Shown here: in pieces, positions 33,542 to 44,779 of the stretch | How the letters are laid out: every line of letters begins with the position of its first letter | Numbering within the stretch: the stretch's first letter is position 1 | Assembly (NCBI GenBank): GCA_033296885.1 | Contig: MU863885.1 | Coordinates: forward strand, 372,001-436,000 | Source: Triangularia verruculosa | Taxonomy: Eukaryota; Ascomycota; Sordariomycetes; Sordariales; Podosporaceae | DNA length: 64,000 bases | Reading direction: 5' to 3' | Made by a program: the position numbers and the translations under genes | The notes under the pieces: model-generated | Told to the model about the DNA's origin: nothing | Seen by the model: only the letters and a program-made list of their open reading frames with translations | Databases searched by the model: none

Positions 33542-34799
33542 ATGGCGCCCGGGAGCCGGTCATCATCGCGGCTCTCGCAGCCGCTGCCGATGATTATCGA
33601 GGATGTGGTCCATTCCACCACCCCTCCCCCGGGGATGCCGCCAAAATCACCGCGTCGACCGCCTGTTTCGATGTCAAATTCGCAGAACAGTCTTCACAGT
33701 AATCATCGGTCTAGAACGTCCCCGTCTTTTGGGGGTGGGACTGTCCCTGGTGGTGGTGTGAGACCGCCATCGATATCTTCCACAACGGTACCTGGAACGA
33801 GTAAAGCAGAAGTCACACAGCAAAATTCCGCCAGCGGAGAGAGAAGAGATCAGGGGCCTGTTGCGAGGAAGGGGTGGTATAGGATGATGCTTGGTACTCT
33901 GTTGATAGTGGGCGTAATAGTAGGATTATCAGTTGGACTAACCATTGGCCTACGGAAACGGTTTGACCTCCCGGCCTTTTTATATCTCCACTACCTCCCA
34001 CTAACACATCTTATTTGTTTATAGAAACCAAAAACCCCAATCCGAACCCGACACCTCCACCCTCTTCCCAGCCGGCTCCTACACCTTCACCACCGCCCTC
34101 CTCCCCAACACCTCCACCTCCTGCCTCACCCTCGCGTCGTTTTCCCTCGCATGGCAGTGCTACTCCTCCCCATCAGACCAAACCTCCACCTTCCACTGGA
34201 CCATCCACCCCTCCCCGCGAAACACGTACACAATCTCCAGCACCCCCCGCATGAGCAACACCTCCGAGCCCCAGTTCCAAAACCTGTCCCTCACCACGCT
34301 GGACATCAACCAATTCGCCGAGCGCCTGACATTTTCGTTCATCTACCCCAAGCCAGTCTCGCTATCCATCCCCGTCAACAACAGCGCGGGCGAGGAAAAG
34401 CTAAAATGCTGGTTCAACACCACAGTCCTGACCGCGACAATATTCACCCGCCAACGGGCTACCTGGCCTGAGCACGTCGGCACCGCCAACACCACAGCCA
34501 TCACGGGGAGTGAGCCAAAGGAAGGGGAGGAGAGGATCTGGCCTTTCCTGGTGGAGGTTAGTGAGCGGCAGCTGGGGGACGAGGAAGGGACGATTCCGGA
34601 TTGTTACTACACCAATAACGGAACGCATGTTGATCTTTTGGGTTTGATGCCAGCACAAAATGGCACAGCTGGGGAAGGGGAAGGGGGGGAGTGTGGCTGT
34701 TGGTACAGGAATTTTGGTCTGGGATCGTCGCAACAGCAGCAGCAGCAGCCACCGTCAAATGGGACGGTGCCCCCCGAGCGACTGAGAAGAGGGAGGTGA
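33542..34799 (+). CDS. Single-span membrane glycoprotein, unknown function
   Basis: Model: join(33542..33960,34025..34799), 397 aa. I do not recognise the family. Residues 1-110 are basic, Ser/Pro-rich and likely cytosolic. One strong transmembrane helix follows (about 114-137, MMLGTLLIVGVIVGLSVGL) and is flanked by RKR. The C-terminal about 255 residues are extracellular/lumenal-looking, with about ten N-X-S/T sites and several Cys (LKCWFNTTV, PDCYYTNNGTH, ECGCWYRNFG). The protein ends in a poly-Gln tract and an Arg-rich tail. Topology is probably type II (N-in). The 64-bp intron lies exactly after the TM/RKR segment. Similar fungal proteins often carry uninformative names. Confidence 0.75.
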
Positions 34800-35387
34800 T
34801 GTTCAACTTTGAACTACTACTTGGAGAAGAAGCAAGAAGTGGAGATACCCCAATCGTTTATGCTCTGTTTTGAGCGTGTATTTTCGTTTGAATAGGTTGG
34901 AGTTCTGGATGTTCAATTTTGGGTTGCAAGGTGGGATAAGCCATGGAGTTATAACAGGGAATGGTGACAAGGCATCTAGGGATAAAAGGCAACAAGGGCA
35001 TGGGGCAAAGCAAGGAGTTCAAACGGATTACAAATTCGGGTCGTACATGATAGGTACACGGTACATAAAGTCATGTACCTATATACTGCTGTATATAAAA
35101 GTAAATGTATATAATATCACAAGTGTATAGTTCTTAGCAAGTTCACGTCCTTCACGAGATCAGAGACATCAACTGCCAGCACTATCCAGGATATTTGCTC
35201 CGTTTCGTGGCTCAATGACGTTCTGCCGTCTTATTGACATGTATAAAAACAAGGCAAACTAAATCCTAAGCCCATCACTTAAACCTCACCTCACCAAACC
35301 ACGCCACGCCAATGTATGCTTGCATGTGCTAAGTACGTTTCACAACCGCCTCCCGCGCTTTTCCGTAAACTCAACGCTAGTACCAGA
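34800..35387. other. Convergent 3' intergenic region
   Basis: A spacer between the ends of the membrane-protein gene (+) and UBR1 (-). It is AT-rich with TATATA/TGTATAT motifs (35060-35130) that suit 3' processing signals. No gene is seen. Confidence 0.45.
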
Positions 35388-38300
35388 CTAGATAGTCTCC
35401 CACCCTCCATTGTTAATGTCCGCCTCCAGCTTTCTCGCAATGTAACTCGGCACTCCATGCCCCAACCAGAGCTGTCGCAACATACTATCATACCGCTTCT
35501 GGTGCAAAAACAGCTGCCTGCCAAACCTCAGCCCAAAGTCTACCTCGCCATACCGGTCAATGTACGGCGCGTGACTAAAGCTGCCCGACTTGCGAGACAA
35601 GTACAGGACGCAGCACTTGCGAATGTTGATAAACAGCCCGATGTTCTTCTGGCATCTGTTTCCAAACGGTCAGTAAAAGGACACCTTTCAAACAACGTGA
35701 CAACCGAGGGGAGACGAACTTCCACATATGCTGCTGCGCACCCCCAACCTTGCTGAGCTTCCTTCCCTCCTTTACATCCTTCGCGCAGCAAACCGCCTGC
35801 CCGCAAAAGATCTCCCCGCAAAACAGACAAATAGTCGGGTCCGTGATATCCTTCCCTTTCGTAGGGCACTTTCGCCTCGTACACTCCTCGATCAACAGGT
35901 CATAATTCTTCGGCAATCCAACCAACTCAAAAATACCCGGGTGTGACAGCAACGCCGCCCTGGACAGCTTCTCCTCGTCTTCCGAGCTGGGCGCCACGAC
36001 AGAGTGCTTGATCCAGCCTTCAACCATATGCTTCGTTGCCGGGACCGGCCACCCGTTCATGGGTCCGTCCTCGGGGCTGAAGGCGGCTAACATGTCGTCG
36101 AACGAGGGCAGACGGAGCATTTCAGTCAGTCTATCCAGCTCTCCTAACTCGGGCTGGGGAGAAACCCTCGAGTTGAAATCAACTCCAAACTTGACATGCA
36201 GCAGCAGCACGCACTTTCTCAAGAAGGTCAAGGCGTATTTCCTGACAAATGTGTACATGCCCTCGAGGGTGTCCAAACCTGGCTGGTAGAAGCCTTCGTT
36301 CTTGAAGTCTTCCCTCGACAGTCCGTCTTGCACCTCGGCAGCGACATCGATGTGGAAGATGACATCGCAGAACTCCACAAATTTGACCAGAGAAGGACTC
36401 ATAGTCTCTTTTTTGCGGGTGATGTGCTGGAACCACTGAAAGAAAGGCATGTTCCGCGCCATTTGGTACGTCACCTTGACGATTTCGGCCAGGTAGCATA
36501 GCCGGACGAGATGGGCAATCTCAATGTGCTGAGCATGGGCAACGCCAAAGACGCTTTCGCACAAGAAGACGAAGAGATCCTGCCTCAGGAGGGCCGGGTA
36601 GTCTGTCATCGGGGTGCGACTGTGCTCCGTCTCCAGATCCGTGTACTGCGTGATGAAGAGCTGGCAGTGCTGTCGCTCGCTGTCGGCGCGGTACTCAGTG
36701 TCGATGCGGTTTTCTCCATTCTCTTTAAGGCCACCGACAGCTATGAAAGATGTGACTGTCTCGCTCAGAATACGCAGCTGTGTGAGGACCTGCTCAGGAA
36801 TTCTTTCCAAGAATGTTTGGCCGTACTCTGCCTCAACTCCACGCTGTTGGATTTCCACGGCAGAAATGGAGAACCCAACCGAACGCGCGAGCACATCACT
36901 GGAGTAAAGCTCGACGCTGTCAGCTTCTGGGCGATTGTCTAGATGCCTCGAGTCGAGGCCATTCTTTTTGAGTGTGGCTCGGAGCCGACGATAGACGTTG
37001 ACCAACTCCCGCATGCTGCTGTTTGTTTCAGGGGTAGCACCGCGGCTGCCAGATTCAGGAGCCGACACAATACTAAATGTTTCGCTGTAAGGGCTTGCCG
37101 TCGGCAAGGACGAGGCGCCCACGTGAACCCAGGCGTCGTCTAAGAGCTGTGCTGACTTTTCCGCCAGGCTAGTAACCATGTAAGTCTGAGTGTATGTCGC
37201 AAACGCATCTTGGACTCCGTCAGGGGGCCGCGCCGCGCCCAATGAGTAATATGCCGAGTGCAGTTGCTCATTAAGGAAGTCGGCAAAGGATCTCTCAGGC
37301 ACCAGTGGTCCAGGATACGACTCTTCCTGTCCCTTCCAGATGATGGGAAGGAAAGCATTACCGAGAGCCTTGCACAGCGGGCACACAAATTCCATTCTAT
37401 TGGTGTCTTCAGGCGGGTGGCGTGCAATCTGCTGGCTGTGGCGACGAACGATTGAATCGTAGTATGCTTCAAAACAGGTGTAGTGCATGATGTGACCGCA
37501 GCCAATAGCTACCGGACCACGACGAGACAAATTCGGTGGAAATCCTTTGCCGATGCATTGCCGCTCTGCTGTAAAGACCTCACCATCCTGGTTGACTTTC
37601 TGAACCTTTTGTCTATTCTCACCGGCAACGCCAAATGGACGAATATCTTCCACTGATCGGTCCAGGTTCTCAGGCGTGTTGAAGGCCTCCCTCACAAAGT
37701 CAGCATCCTGCAGATCAGTCTGCCTCAGGATATTGCTTTGAGTGAAATACGCAAACGTGCCATACAACCGCCGGTCATCTGTCTCTTCTTGGCACAAGAT
37801 GCAAGTGCCTGCCGGATATTTCCAGAATTTGCGGTGTTCCTGAGCCGGTGGAATATGTTCATCGTCTTCGAGCTCGTCCACCTCGCCCCAGTCAATATCC
37901 TGCTGGTTCTCCATAAAGCTCTTCTGCTGAGCTTGGAACTGTGCCATGACTCGAGCCTGACGGTCCAAGGCGGCCTTCTTCTTGCGCTCGCGTTCCTCAT
38001 CAGCCGAAGCGGCCGCAGGCGAGGAGGTATTGATGCGGTCAAGCGAGAGACCGAGAAGCCCATAGGCAAACTCAAAGTCCCGTGGGCGCTTTTGACGCAT
38101 TCTCCGCAATACCAGTTCAATCTTCAAGTGGCAAGCCTTGAACTCCTCTTTGGCTGACATCATATTCAATAGAGACACGATTGTCTTTGATTGCGGCGAC
38201 TCGGGCACGAAATGGCGTGCTTGCTGTCTAAGAGCAATGCTAATGAACGAAGGTCTCTGGGGTGTTTCTTCATCTGTGGCATTGTCTTCGGCGATGGCAA

Positions 38301-41300
38301 TCAAGACGAGATGCAGAAGGACATGAAGGAAAGATTCGACCCGAGTCGCTGGAACTGCTGGTGTTAACTTGGAGTATGTGAGTGTGTACAGCAGTGAATA
38401 GTAGACAATCTGCGCAAACATGCCGGTGCTGGTGAATCTGCCCAGTTCAGCGAACACTCCCGAGGTGACAGGGCGGGGTTTCGGTTCGTAAACAACGTCC
38501 TCGATGGGTTTCCCGGTCTTTTTGGCCATCCACTTTCGCCATGCCATTTCCGCCTCTTCTCGCTGATTCTTGTTGTAGTGGGCAATATACGGGTCGACCT
38601 CCTCTACATACTGTGGCTTGAGCTCAAACAGCCCAACGTCGGTCAGGCCCTCGGGCGACTTGAACGTTGCCATCTCGTCTAGAATCCGGTGGAAGTCTTC
38701 CTGTTCCTGAAATTTGTCAGGAAGCTTCTGACAGATATCCGAGAAAGACAGTGGCTTAAAGCAAAGGACATGTGTGAGATCTCGGCGCATAGACGCGATT
38801 TGAGGGTTCTTTTCCTCGTCATTACGGACCAGGGATGTCTTGTCGCTGAGCAGAACAATGAGAAGATGGATCATGTCCTCAACGACATCCAGGTGCTGAC
38901 CATCATCTTGGCTCTTGGTCTTTTGCTCGAAAAGTCCCTTGACCCATTTTTCCATCCCGAACCGATCAATAATGGATGCGAGTACACGGCTCGGGTCGCA
39001 AACCACCAAGGCCGTTTGCAGGAGGAAGATGTCGCGATGATGGGAGACATCCCTCTGACCGACCCCACGGTAGGTTCCAGCTTGATGGCGCAAGCTCAAA
39101 CCGTTCCTGACCCACATACCCGCCTTCATCTGCGCAAGCCATGCGCATACTCGGAGCGGGTAGTCAAAAGCCGCCATTAGGTAGTCTTCAGGGGTAAGCT
39201 CTCGCTTCGGCCATACTTTCTTACCCATAGAGCGGGGCTTCATGGTCAGCTCCTGGGTGGTGAAGGTCAAAAGTGCCCTGAGCTGTTCGACTGGCATCGT
39301 CTTGCCACATTCGATCAGCCAGGACAGAGTGTAGTGAAGTGCGTGATGGAAGCTGATCGGCTGCTCTTCAACAACAAACTTGACAACCTCGATTTCCCGG
39401 TGTGAAGGCTCAAATTCAAAGTCGCTGAGCGTCTTGAAACGCATTTCATCCTTGATTTCCGATCCACTGAACCTGTTACGCTCAGCTCCAATGGAGTTCA
39501 CAATGACTGACTTGGCTGCCAGGCGAATGGCTTTCTCAACGCAGGCGAATTCCTGTTCGCTGACATTCCGGAAGGATTCGGCGAACTGCCGGCAGAGCCT
39601 GTTAATTTCGCGCGTAACGAGAGACGCGCTGATCCAGCTGTCTGTTTCGTACTCGACGTGCTCACCCACCGCCCTGACGTTTGGACAGATGCCTTGGTGC
39701 AATTTGACGAGGTCCAGGAACTGCATCATGTACCGCTCTTCCGTCCGAAGACGCTCCTGAACATTAGGAGATCCAAATAGATACTTTAGGTCCAAGAAGA
39801 AATGATACATTCGGCGGTTGGTAACGGAACCTGTGTCAAAGGCCAAGACAGCGCTGGAGTCCACGTCCCAGGGGTGCCCGACTTGCCTAGTCGTCAGGAA
39901 GGTGTATAAAATGGCCATCAAGTTTGTCAAGAAGTTGCCCCGCTCCACAACTTCTGCCGTGATGGACGGAGTTGTTAGCATTTGTAGCGAGATGTTAATA
40001 ATCGAATGATCTGGCTCACGGTCGCCAATGAGATAGAGCTGGGCGAGCGTGGTGTAGAGACCGGCAAACCGTAGACCCAGGATCCGCTTAAACTCAGGAA
40101 TTGTAACCACGGTCGAGATGTACAAGGACCGCAGGTCGTTCCGGGCCTTTTTCCACATTCTGAGATCAAAGAGAATCATCCAGTCCAGACGGACTCGCTC
40201 AAAAAGGTCTTCAGCAACCGGAATTCCTTCTTCCTCCACATAACCGGTTGGAGTAGCGAGCCAGTAAGAGCCAGGGGACGGCGCCGATTCCCCGTTCTTG
40301 TCATTACCAGGTGTCTTGGGGACATCGAGATGAGATTTGGCGAAAGCTGTCGGGGCAATAAGGGGTTCGGCCGTATCAGAGTCTGAAGGGGTCAGCTCTC
40401 GTTCGCGAGCAGTTCGTCTGGGCGCCGGGACCGGGGGAGGAGGTGGTGGCGGCGGGTATCCGGCAACTGTAGCCTCATCGTCCTCCAAAGCACCATCTTG
40501 ACGCCAATCTTGCATGGGAATATCGCCGCCTTCAGTCCTCGCGTCGACCATCATGACATCGTCATCCTCGTCTCCATTGTCCTCCATGTCACTGCCAAGA
40601 GCATGCTCAAACTCGTCCTCTTCGAGTTCGATTTCGTCATCCTCATCGTCCTCATTCACGGGGTCTCCCATGCGCGCAGCTGCTCGAGCTTGTACCATAA
40701 TTCTTATTTGCTGGGCATAGAACTCATCGCGCTCAATATATTCACGCTCAGTGGCTTCCTCGTCGTCCATACCGTCTTGGCCGACATTGGCATGAGTCGC
40801 TCGACTTCCTCTGCGCCAGGGCTTGAGCATCTCCTCACAAACAACCTGCCTAAGAATGTTATGATCGTTGCCAACGCTGCATCCCGAGATATCTCTGAGC
40901 CAGTCCACCATGGTGCTGACCATTTGTTCCCGGAAAGTGTCCCTAGCTGAGCGAATGGTAACGGTGACTCTGATTCTTTCCAACACCTCGGCAACCTCTA
41001 TGAGCTTCTGGATGCTCTTGTCGTACATCAAAAGACTTCTGCCGATGCCATCGGTCTCGTAGGCTTTTGCGAGGCCATTTGCCAGGGTTGTCTGACACGC
41101 TCTGGCCACTTGATCCTGGACATCTGTAACGGTGTGCTTTTCGTCGTTCCAAAGAAGGACACACCATTCTTCTGGCGGAGCGGTATCTCCACCGCTGTAA
41201 GTCGAAGATAGCCTGGAGTTTATTTCGTCTCTTTCGATCGACTCGACCGTCTTTGTCTGCCGGAGTTGCTCTGGAGAGCACGAGATGACATCGCACATGT

Positions 41301-41880
41301 AGTCGAAAACTCGACCAATGGTCATACGAATGCTGGCGAGGAGATCCTCTGGGACTCCGGTGTCTGCCTTGCCCTTCCCCTTATTCTCCCCCTCCCACAC
41401 GGAATGTATCGTGCAGAACACAGGTCTCTTCCAAGCCTCGGCATCTCCACAATCGCAGCATCCGCTGTTTCCAGGCGAGATGTTTATCCTTACCATGTGT
41501 CCCGTATGGTCAGTTGCATCGAAACATTTACTGCAAAGGCAGCAGGTATCGTCGGCGCTGCATGTCCGGCATGCGTATGAGGCTTCGCCCTGTTTAAAAA
41601 TGTGCCCACAAGCCTTGCCCCGCGCGGCCTCGGTGTACTCTGCTCCCTCGATTGCCCCCTGGGCGTCTCGCATCTTCAGAGTTCCTCCATGTCGGGTTGG
41701 GCCGCCGGTAGGGAAGAAGAGCTCCATGTAGTCAGTCCGACCGCCGGCCATGGACCAAAAAAGGTCTTTGAGGAGGTCTCGAGTGGCATCTTCAGAGTAT
41801 CGACATGAATGGCGATCGGGCAAGTCTCGCAGCACCTGGCAGAGCTGCTGCTCTTGAGTCGACATCGGCATGTCGGCCAT
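35388..41880 (-). CDS. UBR1: E3 ubiquitin ligase UBR1 (N-recognin)
   Basis: Model: complement(join(35388..35655,35720..41880)), 2142 aa. The ATG at 41880 is the first in frame. UBR box at about 88-160 (KACGHIFKQGEASYACRTC, CCLCSKCFDATDHTGH, GCCDCGDAEAW): this zinc fold binds basic N-terminal residues. A ClpS-like region for bulky hydrophobic N-termini starts near 238 (CVLLWNDEKHTVTDVQ). An acidic low-complexity stretch lies at about 420-500. The RING-H2 spans about 1358-1505 (CILCQEETDD, GCGHIMHYTCFEAYY, FVCPLCKALGN). The C-terminal cap has Cys-rich PTICLFCGEIFC and, after the 64-bp intron, NIGLFINIRKCCVLYLS. It selects N-degron substrates for the proteasome with the E2 Rad6. A 6.1-kb uninterrupted exon is notable among intron-rich neighbours. 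Confidence 0.97.
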
Positions 41881-42780
41881 GGTTGGTAAGGCGCCCCTCT
41901 TCGTTTGTGACGTCAACTCGTATTACAGCTAGAATACGGCGATACGCATCGAGCAAGGGGGGTGGCTTGGTCGTTTGGGTATCAAATCGGATGGGTTTGC
42001 TACTGTTTGTGACGGAGGTCAACACCGACACCCGAGTTGTTGTGCTTATCGGTGCGGTGATGGTTGATAGAGACCTGCAATCAGCGGGTGGAGGGGAAAT
42101 CGTGGGGTTTCAGGCGCGGTAGATAAAAGTCGGTCAGGGGTGGCGTGCTGGGCTGGGCGCTTCAGCTGCTTCAGCGCTTCGGGTGTGGGAAAACTGGGTA
42201 GGAGAAACTTGTCACAAAGGGATTTGGTTGTTGGTTGGCGTAAACGGTTTGGGTCTCTCTTTAATTAAAAGATTACCAGGTTAGTTTTCGAGTTCGTCGT
42301 TATACTTTGTAAACCGACATGAGCAAAAAGTGGATTATGACCAGCACCGTTGGGTTGTACCATTGGTACCGCATTATGCCACTGATACCCGTTCCACCGA
42401 GGCTGGAACCCAATTCTTTCGACAATGGGGAATACGTTTGGACATATCATTAACTCATATACATGGCACAACTATTAGGTCATACTCACCACCCCAGAGC
42501 TTCCCCTTTGAGCTCGGATAAGCTTGACAAAGAGAGCAGCTGAACCAACTCCCTCTTCGCCTAAACCCACCGGGGGCACTCAAGACTTTGATAAAATGGA
42601 CTTTTTACCTCTCTGCTAATGATGCATCATTGCAGTCGCCAAGCAATGCTCTATTCCTCTACAGCCGTCTCCGGTCTAGAAATGTACATGGTCGGGGGCC
42701 CTCCTCATTTTCCTGCCTCGACTCGCCGCTCCTCTTTTTTGTCCATGCGGCCGTGCGCGGTTGCTCTCGTCTGTCGTTCT
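41881..42780. other. UBR1 upstream region
   Basis: A 900-bp spacer between the UBR1 start and the QCR9 stop (both on -). Short frames only; no RNA gene or repeat seen. Confidence 0.45.
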
Positions 42781-43229
42781 TTACTCGTCGTCCTCAGACT
42801 CGGCGTACTTGTGGCGGATGTCCTTCCATTGACGCTATCCCCCTCAGTCAGCATTTTCCCTTTCCGCAAGCCAAGTGTTGTAGTATGGCATGTTGACGTA
42901 CCCCCCGGTTGAGATGGTCCCAGACCTTGTTCATGGTGGTGTCGTAGCCCCTGTGTATATGTTCAGCATGTTGTTCTTCTTATCCTGCTTATTTGGCGAC
43001 GCACATGTTGAACGCAAAGGCGCCAGCGAAGACGGCACCAAGCATGGTGTAGTTGTTGCGGAAGATGGCGCTGTGTGTGGGTTAGTATCGGTAGTCGTCG
43101 GCCTCGGTATGTTTGTCTCTTGGACGGTAGGGCAGAACTTGCTTGTAAATGGCAGACTAAAGCATTGTACATGGTCAGCTAACTGGTTCACGTGCTCCCT
43201 AAGCTCTTCCAATGCTGGCTACTCACCAT
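42781..43229 (-). CDS. QCR9: Cytochrome bc1 complex subunit 9 (QCR9)
   Basis: Model: complement(join(42781..42834,42902..42950,43005..43070,43143..43156,43227..43229)), 61 aa. It was found by joining exons too short to show as open frames. The protein starts MSAIYNAIFRNNYTMLGAV, then FAGAFAFNMGYDTTMNKVW and NRGRQWKDIRHKYAESEDDE. This is the UCR 9-kDa subunit: a short matrix N-terminus, one transmembrane helix and the conserved KVW...N+GRQWKDI tail. It sits in complex III of the inner mitochondrial membrane. The coding part of exon 1 is only the ATG and exon 2 is 14 nt. The intron after exon 2 has a GCAAGT donor (GC-AG class), and the rest are GT-AG. All phases close. Confidence 0.93.
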
Positions 43230-43695
43230 TTTGCCCGTTCTCGAGGTGACTACCTGGGTCAATTGAAGACTAGGGTTCCGGGGTTGACGTCGGGAAGGTG
43301 GATGCGAGGTCACGAACTGGTCAAGGCCGGGTGCTTCGATGCGATTGAGCGAGCAAAACTGACTGACCACTGAAGGGAAGCCGGAAAGACCTCACGGAAC
43401 TATCCGGCTGCCCTTTGATTGGCCGAAGCTGTCTTCCAGGCCTGATGGGGCCAGAAGCTTGGCATTGGCCGAACCCCGCCAAACATTTGTCGAGAGACAT
43501 TGCGTCTTCCATCAGCATCTGACAGCTTGACCGTTTCCTGCGACTCGAGCAACGGTACTGCCACGCCGGTGTGCAGCAGTTGACGGGCCTCGCCAGCCCC
43601 TTCCCTTCGTCATCTGCGAGCCTAAATTCCCAGATCTGACTCTTCTTCCATCGCATAGAGCAGTTCCATCAGATCACACCCCACCTTCTCCAACC
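43230..43695. promoter_or_regulatory. Bidirectional promoter of QCR9 and PYM
   Basis: 466 bp separate the divergent start codons of QCR9 (-) and PYM (+). It includes the two ATTGGCCGAA repeats described in the next entry. It is CT-rich near the PYM start. No gene lies inside. Confidence 0.6.
43418..43473 (-). promoter_or_regulatory. Paired CCAAT boxes upstream of QCR9
   Basis: ATTGGCCGAA occurs twice (43418-43427 and 43464-43473), 46 bp apart, and reads TTCGGCCAAT on the QCR9 strand. The CCAAT cores lie about 190 and 235 bp before the QCR9 ATG. The HAP (CBC) complex binds CCAAT and controls respiratory genes in fungi, so HAP control of QCR9 is a reasonable inference. Confidence 0.45.
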
Positions 43696-44295
43696 ATGCC
43701 GTCCCAACCCACCAACGCCGGCATCGTGACCGATGAGACCAGCGGCGAACGCCACATCCCTGAGTCCGTCCGCGCCGATGGTAGCACAAGAAAAGCAATC
43801 AAAATCCGGCCTGGTTATCGTCCGCCTGAGGATGTCGAAGTTTACAAGAACCGTGCCGCAGAAAACTTCCGCACTCGCGGCAAAGGTCCCCCTCCCGGCT
43901 CAGAGGGTTTGAAGGAAGAGCCAAAGCCCGCTGCTTCTGCCGCTTCCAACAAGAATGCCAAACGTCGTGAGGCCGCTCGCAAGAAGTCGCAGGCTGCCGA
44001 GGCTTCTGGTTCGTCCGCCAATGCTCCCGAGCAGGCTCCTGAACCAGTGGTCGAGGAGCTCGACCCCGAGGCTGAAAAGGAGAAGAAAGTCAGAAATCTC
44101 AAGAAGAAGCTTAAGCAGGTCAAAGAACTTCAAGGGAAAAAGGAGGGTGGTACCGTTCTCTTACCCGAGCAGCTTGCCAAGCTGGTCAAGATGAATGAGC
44201 TCATCCGTGAGCTTGAGAGCCTGGGCTTCGACTCGGACGGAGAGCCAAAGAACAAGGAGGCTGAAACCACCAAGGATAAAGCAGCTGATGACTGA
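43696..44295 (+). CDS. PYM/WIBG homolog, partner of Y14 and Mago
   Basis: A single exon of 199 aa; ATG at 43696. The N-terminal block GERHIPESVRADGSTRKA, followed by IRPGYRPPEDVEVYKNRAAE, is the Mago-binding (WIBG) domain. It grips the Mago-Y14 heterodimer. The middle is Ala/Lys-rich and charged. The C-terminus (KKLKQVKELQGKKEGG, LLPEQLAKLVKMNELIREL) is a basic coiled helix like that of animal PYM, which binds ribosomes and helps take exon junction complexes off translated mRNA. It shares a promoter region with QCR9. An intact WIBG domain implies that the organism keeps a Mago-Y14 system, which fits its intron-rich genes. Confidence 0.92.
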   Translation: MPSQPTNAGIVTDETSGERHIPESVRADGSTRKAIKIRPGYRPPEDVEVYKNRAAENFRTRGKGPPPGSEGLKEEPKPAASAASNKNAKRREAARKKSQAAEASGSSANAPEQAPEPVVEELDPEAEKEKKVRNLKKKLKQVKELQGKKEGGTVLLPEQLAKLVKMNELIRELESLGFDSDGEPKNKEAETTKDKAADD

Positions 44296-44779
44296 GACTC
44301 TACACATGAAACTACGATTATCAAAAATCTACATACGGTCCTGCATCAAGTTACAACTGGCTTCTGCAGGCGTGGCCGATATCAATATCCTACTATTGTC
44401 GGCTAGGTGCAACCGGCTCAATGAACCGAAGCAAGGAGACGCAGTCGAGCAACTACAGGATCTGAGGCACACCCAGGTGATAGGCATATGTTATCTCTAT
44501 GTCATACTCACCACTTTGGCCCATCTCTACACCTCCAGCAACATGAACGGCGATTCAAACGATGGGGGTACATGTTCGGAGAAGTGGGAGAAGTTCTTGA
44601 AAGTTATTCTCACAAACAAAGAGGCTTTGATAAATCAGGGACCAGCTGAAAAATCCTGATAGGAGCTACGTGGTATCAGAGCAAAATGTGATAGGCTGGC
44701 TGGGGTATCAACGGTATACAGCCGTGCTGTGTAATACAAATTTTACATAATGTACATGATATACAAAATCTGCCTTCTT
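44296..44779. other. Convergent 3' region between PYM and BCS1
   Basis: A 484-bp spacer between the converging ends of PYM (+) and BCS1 (-). A 154-codon frame overlapping the PYM end lacks motifs. No gene is seen. Confidence 0.45.
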
